DNA of 54,644 nt. Source: an uncultured Acidobacteriota bacterium. Lineage in GTDB: Bacteria > Acidobacteriota > Terriglobia > Bryobacterales > Bryobacteraceae. The stretch is taken from contig CADECY010000055.1 of NCBI GenBank assembly GCA_902825945.1, positions 2,069-56,712 on the forward strand, read 5' to 3'. Both the position numbers and the translations under genes were made by a program. Of this stretch, positions 7,605-14,716 are shown piece after piece. Positions within the stretch are counted from its first letter, which is position 1; each line of letters begins with the position of its first letter. The notes beneath the pieces were generated by a model that ran no database searches, had not been told where the DNA came from, and saw only the letters and a program-made list of their open reading frames with translations.

Positions 7605-8702
7605 TCATTTTCTGCCGGTGCGGCCCGGGATCCGCCACACCGCTTTGAGGACGCCATTCTCGATCACGGCCATTTCGTCGTGCAAGCAGACGGTGCTGTC
7701 GGTGTAGCCAGGCACGAATTCGACGATGTCGCCCACCGCGAAGGAATCGTTCGGCTCTTCGAGTTCGATGTTGCCGTGTTCGGCCGAGAGAACGAGGCTC
7801 CGGACGGCAGGAAGTCCAAGCGGTTTCGGGAGGCCGTGTTGCACGCTCATCGTCTTGAATCCGCCATCGACGATGATGCGATTTGGCGAGGGACGGCTTG
7901 CGACGCGTGTGAGTACGGTCAACGCGAACTCGTGATCGAGGCCCCACTTCTGATAGCTGAGGTCGCTGAAGACGCCGCCGCCCGCCTGGACCTCGGTGAT
8001 TCCCTTGACGTTGGCCGCGTCGAGGAACGTTCCGCTGCCCGCGGCGCTGACGATCTCGATCGGGATGCCCGCCGCGCGGCACTGCTCCGCGGTTTCGACG
8101 AGACGGCCGAGACAATCGGCGATCCTGCCGGCCTTCTCTTCGCCGCTCCAGGCGAGCGTGTGTCCTTCCCAGCCCATGAGTCCGGCGAGGCGCACGCCTT
8201 CGGTTTGCGTGGCCATGCGTGCGAGTTCCACCGCGGGCGCGCCCGGCGCGATACCCGATCGATTCATGCCGACGTTCAGTTCAATCATCACGGGGACCGT
8301 CGCATGCTCCGCCTTCGCCGCTTCGGCGATTTGGCGCAGGTGCGCCGCGCTGTCGGTGGCGCTGATCAGTCCGCAGCGCTTCGCGAGCCGGGCCAGCCGG
8401 CGAAGCTTTAACGCGCCCACCGTCTGGTTGGCGAGCAGAATCGATTGGACTCCCGCGTCCGCCATCGCCTCGGCTTCGTAGATGGTGGCGCATGTAACGC
8501 CGATCGCCCCTTCCTGGACAGCCATCCACGAAAGTTCGGGAGCCTTTTGCCCCTTCATGTGCGGACGCCAAGCGACACCGCGTTCGCGGAGGTAGGAAAG
8601 CATCTTCTTCGCGTTGCGATGGTAGGCGGCCAGATCGAGGACGAGGGCCGGGGTTTCGAGGTCCTTCTTGGGGATCCCGAGGTGAGCGGAGTTTGCGGAC
8701 AT
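7605..8702 (-). CDS. D-threonine aldolase / D-serine dehydratase-like PLP enzyme (alanine racemase N-terminal fold)
   Basis: A 365-residue fold-type III PLP protein. The PLP lysine lies in RPHMKGQK (Lys50). The TIM-barrel segment continues through MIELNVGMNRSGIAPG and the C-terminal beta-domain starts near residue 260. Known D-threonine aldolases and D-serine dehydratases use a metal bound by a His-x-Asp/Cys pair near the C-terminus (PGHCD-like); here the equivalent stretch reads PGYTDSTVCLHDE, with Tyr where the His is expected. The reaction may therefore differ from the name, or the metal site is rearranged. A TATCGT hexamer lies 7 nt before the ATG with no correctly spaced Shine-Dalgarno, suggesting a leaderless start. 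Confidence 0.82.
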   Translation of the reverse strand: MSANSAHLGIPKKDLETPALVLDLAAYHRNAKKMLSYLRERGVAWRPHMKGQKAPELSWMAVQEGAIGVTCATIYEAEAMADAGVQSILLANQTVGALKLRRLARLAKRCGLISATDSAAHLRQIAEAAKAEHATVPVMIELNVGMNRSGIAPGAPAVELARMATQTEGVRLAGLMGWEGHTLAWSGEEKAGRIADCLGRLVETAEQCRAAGIPIEIVSAAGSGTFLDAANVKGITEVQAGGGVFSDLSYQKWGLDHEFALTVLTRVASRPSPNRIIVDGGFKTMSVQHGLPKPLGLPAVRSLVLSAEHGNIELEEPNDSFAVGDIVEFVPGYTDSTVCLHDEMAVIENGVLKAVWRIPGRTGRK

Positions 8703-8709
8703 CCTTCCT

Positions 8710-8715
8710 ACGATA
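8710..8715 (-). promoter_or_regulatory. candidate -10 element (TATCGT), leaderless arrangement
   Basis: TATCGT on the minus strand ends 7 nt before the ATG at 8702. The intervening AGGAAGG abuts the ATG, too close to work as a normal ribosome site. A -10 at this spacing would start the transcript at or next to the start codon. Inferred from spacing only. Confidence 0.35.
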
Positions 8716-8741
8716 TCGCGGGTCCCTGTCCGCGGGCACGG

Positions 8742-8966
8742 CTACGGCTGTTTGGGAGCCCCCGGATTTGCCTCGGGCTCCGTTTGGCTGGCGACTGGAG
8801 TCCGGACGTTGCCAGGAGATCCTTTCATCCAGGCCGACATTTTCCTGACTGCCTCGGCATTGCTTGCCATCAGCTTTTGGAGCCTTGCGAGAGTGGGCTC
8901 CACTTCGAATCGGTCAGTCGCGGCCTTCATTCTTCGATAGTACTCGCGTGAGATTGTCGAGGGCAA
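8742..8966 (-). CDS. small charged protein overlapping the dCTP-deaminase remnant
   Basis: A 74-residue reading frame starting MPSTISREYYRRMKAA, mostly helical and charged, with a Pro/Ala-rich tail. It has no membrane segment or recognised family. Its first 53 bases overlap the end of the broken deaminase gene (stop at 8914) in another frame, the kind of coupling seen for accessory genes in defence operons. It could be a partner of that gene or a spurious frame. Intact ATG and stop, but no clear ribosome site is visible. Confidence 0.4.
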   Translation of the reverse strand: MPSTISREYYRRMKAATDRFEVEPTLARLQKLMASNAEAVRKMSAWMKGSPGNVRTPVASQTEPEANPGAPKQP

Positions 8967-10329
8967 GCTGTTCCCTGTCGAGAGAGGTCGTCGGCTGCAT
9001 TTGCAGGCGGATCGAAGCTTTCGAGCGGTTCCAGGTTGCCAACTCGCCCGCTGCTTTTCTTGTCAGTTCGTATCCAGTGCTGAGGCGTAAAGGAAACAGA
9101 TCAAAGTAGCGTCTAGGACCCACGCCGATGAAGGGGACAAAAGGCACCTTGCGCGAAACTTCCTCCGGCTGGTCATCCTCCGGCTGGTCAATGGTGATCG
9201 CGTCGTCATGCAGGTCCGATGCTTTGCTTTTGGGATACGGCTCGATGTAGACGACCTTCTTGACGCCGGATGCGAGGATATGACGGCAACAGTTGTGGCA
9301 CGGAAACGTAGTCGTGTAGAGCGTGGTCCCCCTCGTGCTGCGCCCGCCGCGGGCACAAGAGAGTAGCGCGTCCATCTCGGCATGAACCGCTCTGCCGTAC
9401 TCCGTGATATCGACCAGCCCGGTTGGACGGAGGCTCTCGGCTACTTCGTCGTATGTCCCCGAATGCCCGAGCGCGCGCAAGACCTCATGTACCATTCGCC
9501 GCTTTTCCTTCTCGTTCGAATCATGTCCGCGCTCAATATCCCGATGAGAATCCGGCGAGGCTGCGTAGGCCCCTCCGCCAAACTTCGGCACCTCGTTGAA
9601 GCCAACCGCTAGAATATCGCCCGCCTCGTCAACCAGGGCGGCCCCTACTTGTCTCGATAAGGTCCCCTGACAGCAGGGACGCTGCGTATGCCAAGAACAT
9701 AGCGTGCTCCATCGGTGATGGACTGACCGTGGGCGACCCAAACAACAGATCGAGGAATCGCTTTATTTCGGGGTCGTAGCTGCCGGCGGACATGAAGACA
9801 TCCGCAAGTTCGAACGTTCTCCTGGTCTGCTGACCAAACCGCCGGGCGTCGTTGGTTCCGGTCTGATCTCGGGCCTCGTCCGCATCCCTCAGCGTCACCT
9901 TATCGATGTCCTCCGGCGAGAATCCATCCTCCTCCACCCGTTTGAGAGTCGAGACAACGTGTGCCGTAGGAGGACGAGGAAGTTTGCCAGCCTCCTCTGA
10001 GTCATGGCCCGCGCACGCCAATCCCAGATGAGGCCGGAGGCGAGCTGAGCGAACAGATCGACGCTCCGGATTCGATTTCCAGCGTCCATCATGTAAAGAG
10101 CCAGCTCGCGGGGTTCACCTGGCGGGGCCCAAGCCATTCCCAACGACTCGAACAGCGCGGGAAACCAGTCGCTGAGACGGATTGAATTGGTTTCCTAGCC
10201 GAACTGGCGCAGGCGATTCTGAATCGTATCGGTGATACGCGAATGATCGACTCCGGCCGGGCGGACCAGCGCCAAAACAAGTTCCGCGTCCGGATAGAAT
10301 CCGAGGTATGGTTGCTTGAGCGCCGACAT
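8914..10329 (-). pseudogene. broken antiphage-type dCTP/dCMP deaminase (DcdV family)
   Basis: Three segments in shifting frames reconstruct one protein. (a) From ATG 10329: an N-terminal NTPase/kinase-like strand (AELVLALVRPAGVDHSRITD) and, after an in-frame TAG at 10195-10197 where family members have Tyr (RQFG*ETN), the ALYMMDAGNRIR motif. (b) After a frameshift near 10000-10025: VVSTLKRVEE and FELADVFMSAG, with about 25-35 family residues missing between them. (c) After a one-base insertion at about 9659: SRQVGAALVDEAGD, then the zinc deaminase site HAEMDALLS and TTTFPCHNCCRHI. In DcdV-type systems this enzyme destroys deoxycytidine nucleotides during phage infection, with the N-terminal NTPase domain controlling the deaminase. 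The catalytic third is intact, but the full protein cannot be made. Confidence 0.85.
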
Positions 10330-10490
10330 CTGGTGGAATAATATCAAAACATCGCAAGTGCCTCGGAAGCAAGCCGCTCAGGTCCGGAGTGGTCCCACGA
10401 ATCAATTGCTCGGTGCCGAGTTGGACTGTTTCGAGAATGGTGCCCAGTGACGTCACTACGTTACACTGGTCAGAACCAAGATCCTTCAAA

Positions 10491-11087
10491 ATGCATTCGA
10501 GACGACTTTGTACGCTCCTCCTCGGTGGGTGGCTGGGGGCGAGCCTGTTCATGATGTGGGTGGTCAATCACAACACCCAAGCGGTGGAACGCCTGCTGCT
10601 GGAACCGCTCGCGCAACTGCAACGCCATGTTCGCGAGGTCGGGCTGGAGGAGGCCAAGTTCTTTCTCCGCTACCAGGCGGCGGAGTTGAACCGCCACTTC
10701 ATGTACTACTGGGAACTGTTCCAGATCGTCTTCGGGATCTTTTTCGGTATCGTACTGCTGTTCTCCACGAACGGACACCGGCTCATGATGACACTCGCCA
10801 TCGCGATGGTCGCCGTCGTCGCGACACAGCATCTCACGATCACGCCCCGGATCATCGAGATCGGCCGGGGGCTCGATTTCGCGACCATCGACCAGATGAT
10901 CGCCGAGCGTCAAGTCTACTGGAACTACTTCAACTTCTACTGGGGGCTCGAGATCGTCAAGCTCGCCCTCGGTACAGGCCTCGCTGCCCGGATGGTGATC
11001 TCGGGCGGATCAGGAAGCGGAATCCGTAAGCGCAGGAAGAAGCTCGACACGGTCGATGACGCCGATGACAGCCATGTCGATGGGTGA
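10491..11087 (+). CDS. multi-pass membrane protein of unknown function (DUF4149-like size and layout)
   Basis: A 198-residue protein from ATG 10491. Membrane segments are visible near residues 7-25 (CTLLLGGWLGASLFMMWVV), 72-92 (WELFQIVFGIFFGIVLLFS), 98-118 and 150-172, ending in a basic cytoplasmic tail (GIRKRRKKLD). Between helices 1 and 2 is an amphipathic stretch (EPLAQLQRHVREVGLEEAKF). Layout resembles DUF4149-type small membrane proteins, but I cannot assign it firmly. The last 78 bases overlap the convergent third shell-protein gene. It diverges from the dCTP-deaminase remnant. Confidence 0.7.
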   Translation: MHSRRLCTLLLGGWLGASLFMMWVVNHNTQAVERLLLEPLAQLQRHVREVGLEEAKFFLRYQAAELNRHFMYYWELFQIVFGIFFGIVLLFSTNGHRLMMTLAIAMVAVVATQHLTITPRIIEIGRGLDFATIDQMIAERQVYWNYFNFYWGLEIVKLALGTGLAARMVISGGSGSGIRKRRKKLDTVDDADDSHVDG

Positions 11088-11303
11088 CTCGGGCCTGCCC
11101 ACGCTGGTCATGGCGCTGAAGCCTTCAGTCACCAGCAGAACCTTGTCGCCGATACCGGCGTCCACGGCATCGAGCGCCACCACCGCGTCTCCACGATTGG
11201 AGCCGTCGAGATTCAGCGGCTGTACGAGCAGCGACTTGCGCGCATGATGACTCGCGTGTTTTTCGGTCGCGACCACTTCGCCCACCACCCGCGCGATCAA
11301 CAT
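11010..11303 (-). CDS. BMC-P (EutN/CcmL family) microcompartment vertex protein, third copy
   Basis: 97 residues beginning MLIARVVGEVVATEKH, the standard EutN/CcmL start, then KSLLVQPLNLDG and the conserved ending GVIDRVELL. BMC-P proteins form pentamers that cap shell vertices. Its start overlaps the previous vertex gene by 7 bp. Three non-identical vertex genes in a row is the arrangement described for planctomycete/verrucomicrobial-type and related fucose/rhamnose microcompartments. The last gene of the operon; its 3' end overlaps a convergent membrane-protein gene. Confidence 0.92.
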   Translation of the reverse strand: MLIARVVGEVVATEKHASHHARKSLLVQPLNLDGSNRGDAVVALDAVDAGIGDKVLLVTEGFSAMTSVGRPESPIDMAVIGVIDRVELLPALTDSAS

Positions 11304-11590
11304 TCCGCGGCTCTTGGCGCGTTGCGATCCACGTGCAGCTCATCCACGATGGCGACGATCGTCGCATCGGTGGGGACCTCGGTCGGCAGAAACGGGAAGC
11401 TCGATTCCTTGCCCCGGCAATAGTAGATCAGCTCACCGGCGCCAGCCTGGGTCGCGTCGGTGCAGATCAACGGCTTGCCCGTCGCGGTCAGTTCTGGCGT
11501 GAGCGGTTGCACGATCAACATCCGCTGGCTTTCGAGTGTCCGGTTCTTGACGGTGGACCAAACGCGGCCCACCACCCGGCCGAGCATCAT
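11297..11590 (-). CDS. BMC-P (EutN/CcmL family) microcompartment vertex protein, second copy
   Basis: 97 residues from the ATG at 11590, which overlaps the previous stop as ATGA (translational coupling). MLGRVVGRVWSTVKN and MLIVQPLTPELTATGKPLIC match the EutN/CcmL core, and the C-terminal IVAIVDELHVD strand is present. Compared with the flanking copies it has more aromatic and cysteine residues around the loop GELIYYCRGKESSFPFLP, so the three vertices probably differ in interactions with shell or cargo. Confidence 0.92.
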   Translation of the reverse strand: MMLGRVVGRVWSTVKNRTLESQRMLIVQPLTPELTATGKPLICTDATQAGAGELIYYCRGKESSFPFLPTEVPTDATIVAIVDELHVDRNAPRAAEC

Positions 11591-11886
11591 GACTGCCTCC
11601 CGCGCTTGGGTGGCGGCGGATCGTCGAGGCTCACCGTGTCCACGATTCCGATGATGCTCGTATCGACCGGCGTATCCTTGCAGCCTTCGGCCATGCGCGC
11701 CGAACTTCCGGAGACGAGAATCACGGTTTCGCGATACCCGGCGCTCACCGTGTCGACCGCGATCAGATAGTTGCCCTCGTCCTTGCCTTCCGGCGAAACG
11801 GGCTTGACGATGAGAAGCTTCTTGCCCTCGAGCCGCGGATCTTTCCGCGTTGCCACCACGGTGCCCACGACGCGGGCGAGAATCAT
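11587..11886 (-). CDS. BMC-P (EutN/CcmL family) microcompartment vertex protein, first copy
   Basis: 99 residues from ATG 11886: MILARVVGTVVATRKD, KKLLIVKPVSPEGKDEGNYL, and the terminal IIGIVDTVSL strand are typical of the EutN/CcmL fold. A Pro/Arg-rich tail (DDPPPPKRGRQS) follows. It lies 14 bp behind the hexamer gene and overlaps the next vertex gene by four bases. An upstream extension of the same frame is only the shadow of the hexamer gene. Confidence 0.93.
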   Translation of the reverse strand: MILARVVGTVVATRKDPRLEGKKLLIVKPVSPEGKDEGNYLIAVDTVSAGYRETVILVSGSSARMAEGCKDTPVDTSIIGIVDTVSLDDPPPPKRGRQS

Positions 11887-11900
11887 GCTGCCACTCCGCG

Positions 11901-12188
11901 CTACTTGCCCTGAGCCTTGCCGATGGGCAACACGTCCTCGAGACTCGGATGCGGCCGCGGAATGACGTGCACGGATACCAGTTCGCCCACGCGGCGCGCG
12001 GCGGCGGCTCCGGCATCGGTGGCGGCGCGGACCGCAGCAACATCGCCACGAACCAGCGCGGTCACATAGCCGGATCCGATTTTTTCCCATCCGACGACGG
12101 TGACCTTGGCCGCCTTGACCATCGCGTCGGCGGCTTCGATCATGGCCACCAGTCCGCGGGTCTCGATCATTCCTAGTGCTTCACCCAT
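11901..12188 (-). CDS. BMC-H microcompartment shell hexamer protein
   Basis: 95 residues with the Pf00936-type BMC fold: ALGMIETRGLVAMIEAADAM, KAAKVTVVGWEKIGSGYVTA, VRGDVAAVRAATDAGAAAA and a VHVIPRPH edge. The loop KIGSG (about residues 36-40) is the pore-lining motif of shell hexamers that sets what small molecules pass. A GGAGG ribosome site sits just before the ATG. It is the only hexamer gene in the window; tandem-domain BMC-T genes are absent. A shell needs hexamers to tile its faces, so other hexamer genes may exist elsewhere. Confidence 0.95.
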   Translation of the reverse strand: MGEALGMIETRGLVAMIEAADAMVKAAKVTVVGWEKIGSGYVTALVRGDVAAVRAATDAGAAAARRVGELVSVHVIPRPHPSLEDVLPIGKAQGK

Positions 12189-12217
12189 TCAACCTCCAGC
12201 AGGATAACCTTTCCAGC

Positions 12218-13000
12218 TTACGATATTCCGCGCGCCAGCAGCACTTCGTCCACCAGCGCGATCAGTTCGTCGCGCGTTACCGTGAACCGCTCTCCACCGC
12301 CCGTGGCCGTGTCCTCGAGTGCCACCGGACATCCAGGTTCGCCCGCTACTTTCGCCTTGACTCCGTAGCGCGTGCGCGAATCGAGCAGCTTGTCCACTTC
12401 GGTGCGCGGCAGCACCCGCGCACCGCCGAGCAGATGCGCCACTAGCGTGATGCGCGCAAAATGCTCGACCGTTTCCATCTTGAAGAATGCCTTCCAAACA
12501 TCGTCGCCGTAGCAGACCGCGCCGTGGTTTGCGAGCATGATCGCGTCGTATTTGGGAATCAGCGGCAGCAGCGGTTCGGTTAGGGCGGGCGTTCCCGGAA
12601 GGCCGTAAGCGGCGAGCGGAATACAACCGAGCGTGATCACCACTTCGGGCAACAACGCCTGATTCAACTCGCGGCCCGCCGCGGCAAAGCCCGTCGACAC
12701 CGGCGGATGCGTGTGGACTACCGCCTTCACGTCCGGACGCAGGCCGTAGATCGTGAGATGCATCATGATCTCCGATGTGCGCTCCTTGCGTCCCTCGACC
12801 TTGTTGCCCTGCATGTCGCAGATGATCAGGTCATCGAGATGCATCATGCCCTTGCTCACGCCCGTGGGCGTACACAGGATGCGGTCGGGGCCGAGGCGGA
12901 TCGAGATGTTGCCGTCATTGGCCGCGACCCAGCCTTTCTGGTAGACCAGTTGGCCGATTCGAACGATGTCTTCGCGCAATTCGCGTTCGGTTTTCTGCAT
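12218..13000 (-). CDS. class II aldolase (L-fuculose-phosphate-aldolase-like), probable microcompartment cargo
   Basis: 260 residues of the class II aldolase/adducin family. Zn ligands are visible as His96 and His98 (VVHTHPP) and His159 (ANHG), with catalytic Glu77 (RTSEIMM); the phosphate-binding NDGNISIRL is at 28-36. Fuculose- and rhamnulose-phosphate aldolases yield lactaldehyde plus dihydroxyacetone phosphate. After the catalytic domain there is a Gly-rich linker (TATGGGERF) and a short amphipathic helix (TRDELIALVDEVLLARG, about 241-257), which looks like an encapsulation peptide that docks cargo to shell proteins. It is first in the operon with the shell genes (29 bp before BMC-H). Aldehyde dehydrogenase and phosphotransacylase partners are not adjacent. 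Confidence 0.88.
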   Translation of the reverse strand: MQKTERELREDIVRIGQLVYQKGWVAANDGNISIRLGPDRILCTPTGVSKGMMHLDDLIICDMQGNKVEGRKERTSEIMMHLTIYGLRPDVKAVVHTHPPVSTGFAAAGRELNQALLPEVVITLGCIPLAAYGLPGTPALTEPLLPLIPKYDAIMLANHGAVCYGDDVWKAFFKMETVEHFARITLVAHLLGGARVLPRTEVDKLLDSRTRYGVKAKVAGEPGCPVALEDTATGGGERFTVTRDELIALVDEVLLARGIS

Positions 13001-13023
13001 GCTATCGGGCGGCGGAATTCTTG

Positions 13024-13029
13024 ATTGTA
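13024..13029 (-). promoter_or_regulatory. candidate -10 (TACAAT) for aldolase/shell operon
   Basis: TACAAT on the minus strand, 23 nt upstream of the aldolase ATG at 13000, inside the divergent gap with the lipoprotein gene. No good -35 is visible at 17 bp, so an activator may be needed. Sequence match only. Confidence 0.3.
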
Positions 13030-13144
13030 ACAGCGGTCGCGGATGCGCCGTCGCCGCGAGGCAAGACGCATTGACGAGCGGCGGATTTCTTGCAACTCTC
13101 CACCGGCGGCATGCGTTTAATCAGGCAGAAGGAGGCAGAAAAAA

Positions 13145-13480
13145 ATGACCTTCCGGAGAATGACGATAGCGTTGGTGCTCCTGGCGGCTTCCATTGTCAC
13201 GGCATGTGGCGGACACCGGCACTACGAAGTGGGTGGCGGATCTTACGGCGGCTACGTGCGAACAGCGCCGCCGCCGCTTCGCTACGAGCGCTACGGTCCG
13301 GCACCGGGACGCGGGCTGGTGTGGGTTCCCGGATATTGGGCGTGGCGGCCTTCTGGCGGCTGGTCTTGGCGCGGTGGCACCTGGATGCGTCCACCGCGGC
13401 CGCACGCGGTTTGGGTGCCGGGCATGTGGCAGCACCACGGTGGACGCGGCTACGGCTGGCGTCCCGGATTTTGGCGATAA
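13145..13480 (+). CDS. small lipoprotein with Trp-Pro-Gly-Tyr-Trp repeats
   Basis: 111 residues. The N-terminus MTFRRMTIALVLLAASIVTAC ends in a lipobox (VTAC), so it is probably lipid-anchored. The mature part is Gly/Arg/Trp/Tyr-rich with repeated WVPGYWAW, WRGGTW, WVPGMW and WRPGFW units, the YXWxPGxW-type repeat of small envelope proteins. AAGGAGG at 13129-13135 is a strong ribosome site. It has no known enzymatic role. It diverges from the microcompartment operon and precedes the aminotransferase by 55 bp. Confidence 0.82.
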   Translation: MTFRRMTIALVLLAASIVTACGGHRHYEVGGGSYGGYVRTAPPPLRYERYGPAPGRGLVWVPGYWAWRPSGGWSWRGGTWMRPPRPHAVWVPGMWQHHGGRGYGWRPGFWR

Positions 13481-13535
13481 CCCTAAACATGGGATTGCGC
13501 GGGCGGGTCGATCTTCGTCACCATGGTGTGACGGA

Positions 13536-14669
13536 ATGAAAGTCCCGCTGCTCGACCTCAAAACCCACATTGCCCCGATCCGCCCGGCGATCGACGCCGC
13601 CATTGCGCGCGTGATCGATCACGGCACATTCATCCTGGGCCCCGAAGTGACCGAACTCGAAGTGGCGCTCGCGCGCTACTGCCAGGCAGGATACGCAGTC
13701 GGCTGTGCGAGCGGAAGCGATGCAATTCTGCTGGCGCTGATGGCTCTTGGCGCCGGCCCGGGCGACCGCGTGATCGTACCGTCTTTCACCTTCTTTTCAA
13801 CCGCGAGTTGCGTGACGCGGCTGGGGGCGATTCCTATTTTCGTCGATATCGATCCGGGTACGTTCCTGATCTCGCCCATCGCGATCGAGCGCGCTCTCGA
13901 GCGGCTCGCGGCTTCCGAACGCGCGAAAGTCAAGGCGATCATTCCCGTACACCTGTTCGGCCAGTGCGCCGACATGGACTCGATTCTCGAGATCTCGCGC
14001 GACCGCAACATTCCCGTGGTCGAGGACGCCGCCCAGGCGATCGGCGCTACCTATCGCGGACGAGCGGCGGGCTCGATGGGCGAGATCGGCTGTATCAGTT
14101 TCTTCCCATCGAAAAACCTCGGCGGATTCGGTGATGCCGGTATGGTGACCACTCGCGATCGCGGTTTGTCGCAGCGGTTGTCGGTGCTGCGCGCCCACGG
14201 AATGCAGCCGAAGTACTATCACGGCGAAGTGGGCATCAATTCGCGGCTCGACACGATTCAAGCCGCGATTCTGCTCGCCATGCTCCCGCATCTCGACTCG
14301 TGGACCGAGGAGCGCCGCGCCAACGCCGCCCGATATCGCGAGTTGTTCGGCGCGGCGCGCGGATTGCAGTTGCCGGTGGAAACCGGGTTCGGCCGGCATG
14401 TCTACAATCAGTTCACTATCCGCGTTCCGAATCGAGATTCGGTGAAGACTTCGCTCGGCCTGACGGGTATCGGATGCGAGGTTTACTATCCGGTGCCCCT
14501 CCACATGCAGGAATGCTTCGCGCGGCTCGGGTACAAGGAAGGTGACCTTCCGGCATCGGAAGCGGCCGCGCGCGAGTGTCTGTCGATCCCGATCTATCCG
14601 GAATTGACCGCGGAGCAGCAGGGCGCGGTCGTGGATGCCGTGTTGCGCCATTCGGCCCCGGCGTCCTAG
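13536..14669 (+). CDS. DegT/DnrJ/EryC1/StrS family PLP aminotransferase
   Basis: 377 residues from ATG 13536 (MKVPLLDLK). Family landmarks: the GxEVxELE start, substrate loop GCASGSDAILLALMALGAGP, PSFTFFSTAS, PVHLFGQCADMD, catalytic Asp in VVEDAAQAIGATY, PLP lysine in CISFFPSKNLGGFGDAGMV, and the late LDTIQAAIL. Such enzymes aminate keto-sugars during synthesis of surface-glycan sugars. The nucleotide sugar is unknown: no dehydratase or nucleotidyltransferase is adjacent. Upstream in-frame codons overlap the lipoprotein and are not used. Confidence 0.92.
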   Translation: MKVPLLDLKTHIAPIRPAIDAAIARVIDHGTFILGPEVTELEVALARYCQAGYAVGCASGSDAILLALMALGAGPGDRVIVPSFTFFSTASCVTRLGAIPIFVDIDPGTFLISPIAIERALERLAASERAKVKAIIPVHLFGQCADMDSILEISRDRNIPVVEDAAQAIGATYRGRAAGSMGEIGCISFFPSKNLGGFGDAGMVTTRDRGLSQRLSVLRAHGMQPKYYHGEVGINSRLDTIQAAILLAMLPHLDSWTEERRANAARYRELFGAARGLQLPVETGFGRHVYNQFTIRVPNRDSVKTSLGLTGIGCEVYYPVPLHMQECFARLGYKEGDLPASEAAARECLSIPIYPELTAEQQGAVVDAVLRHSAPAS

Positions 14670-14716
14670 CGGCGTGGTATATTTGGCGGCGGAATCGTCA
14701 GCCAAGGAGCCATACC

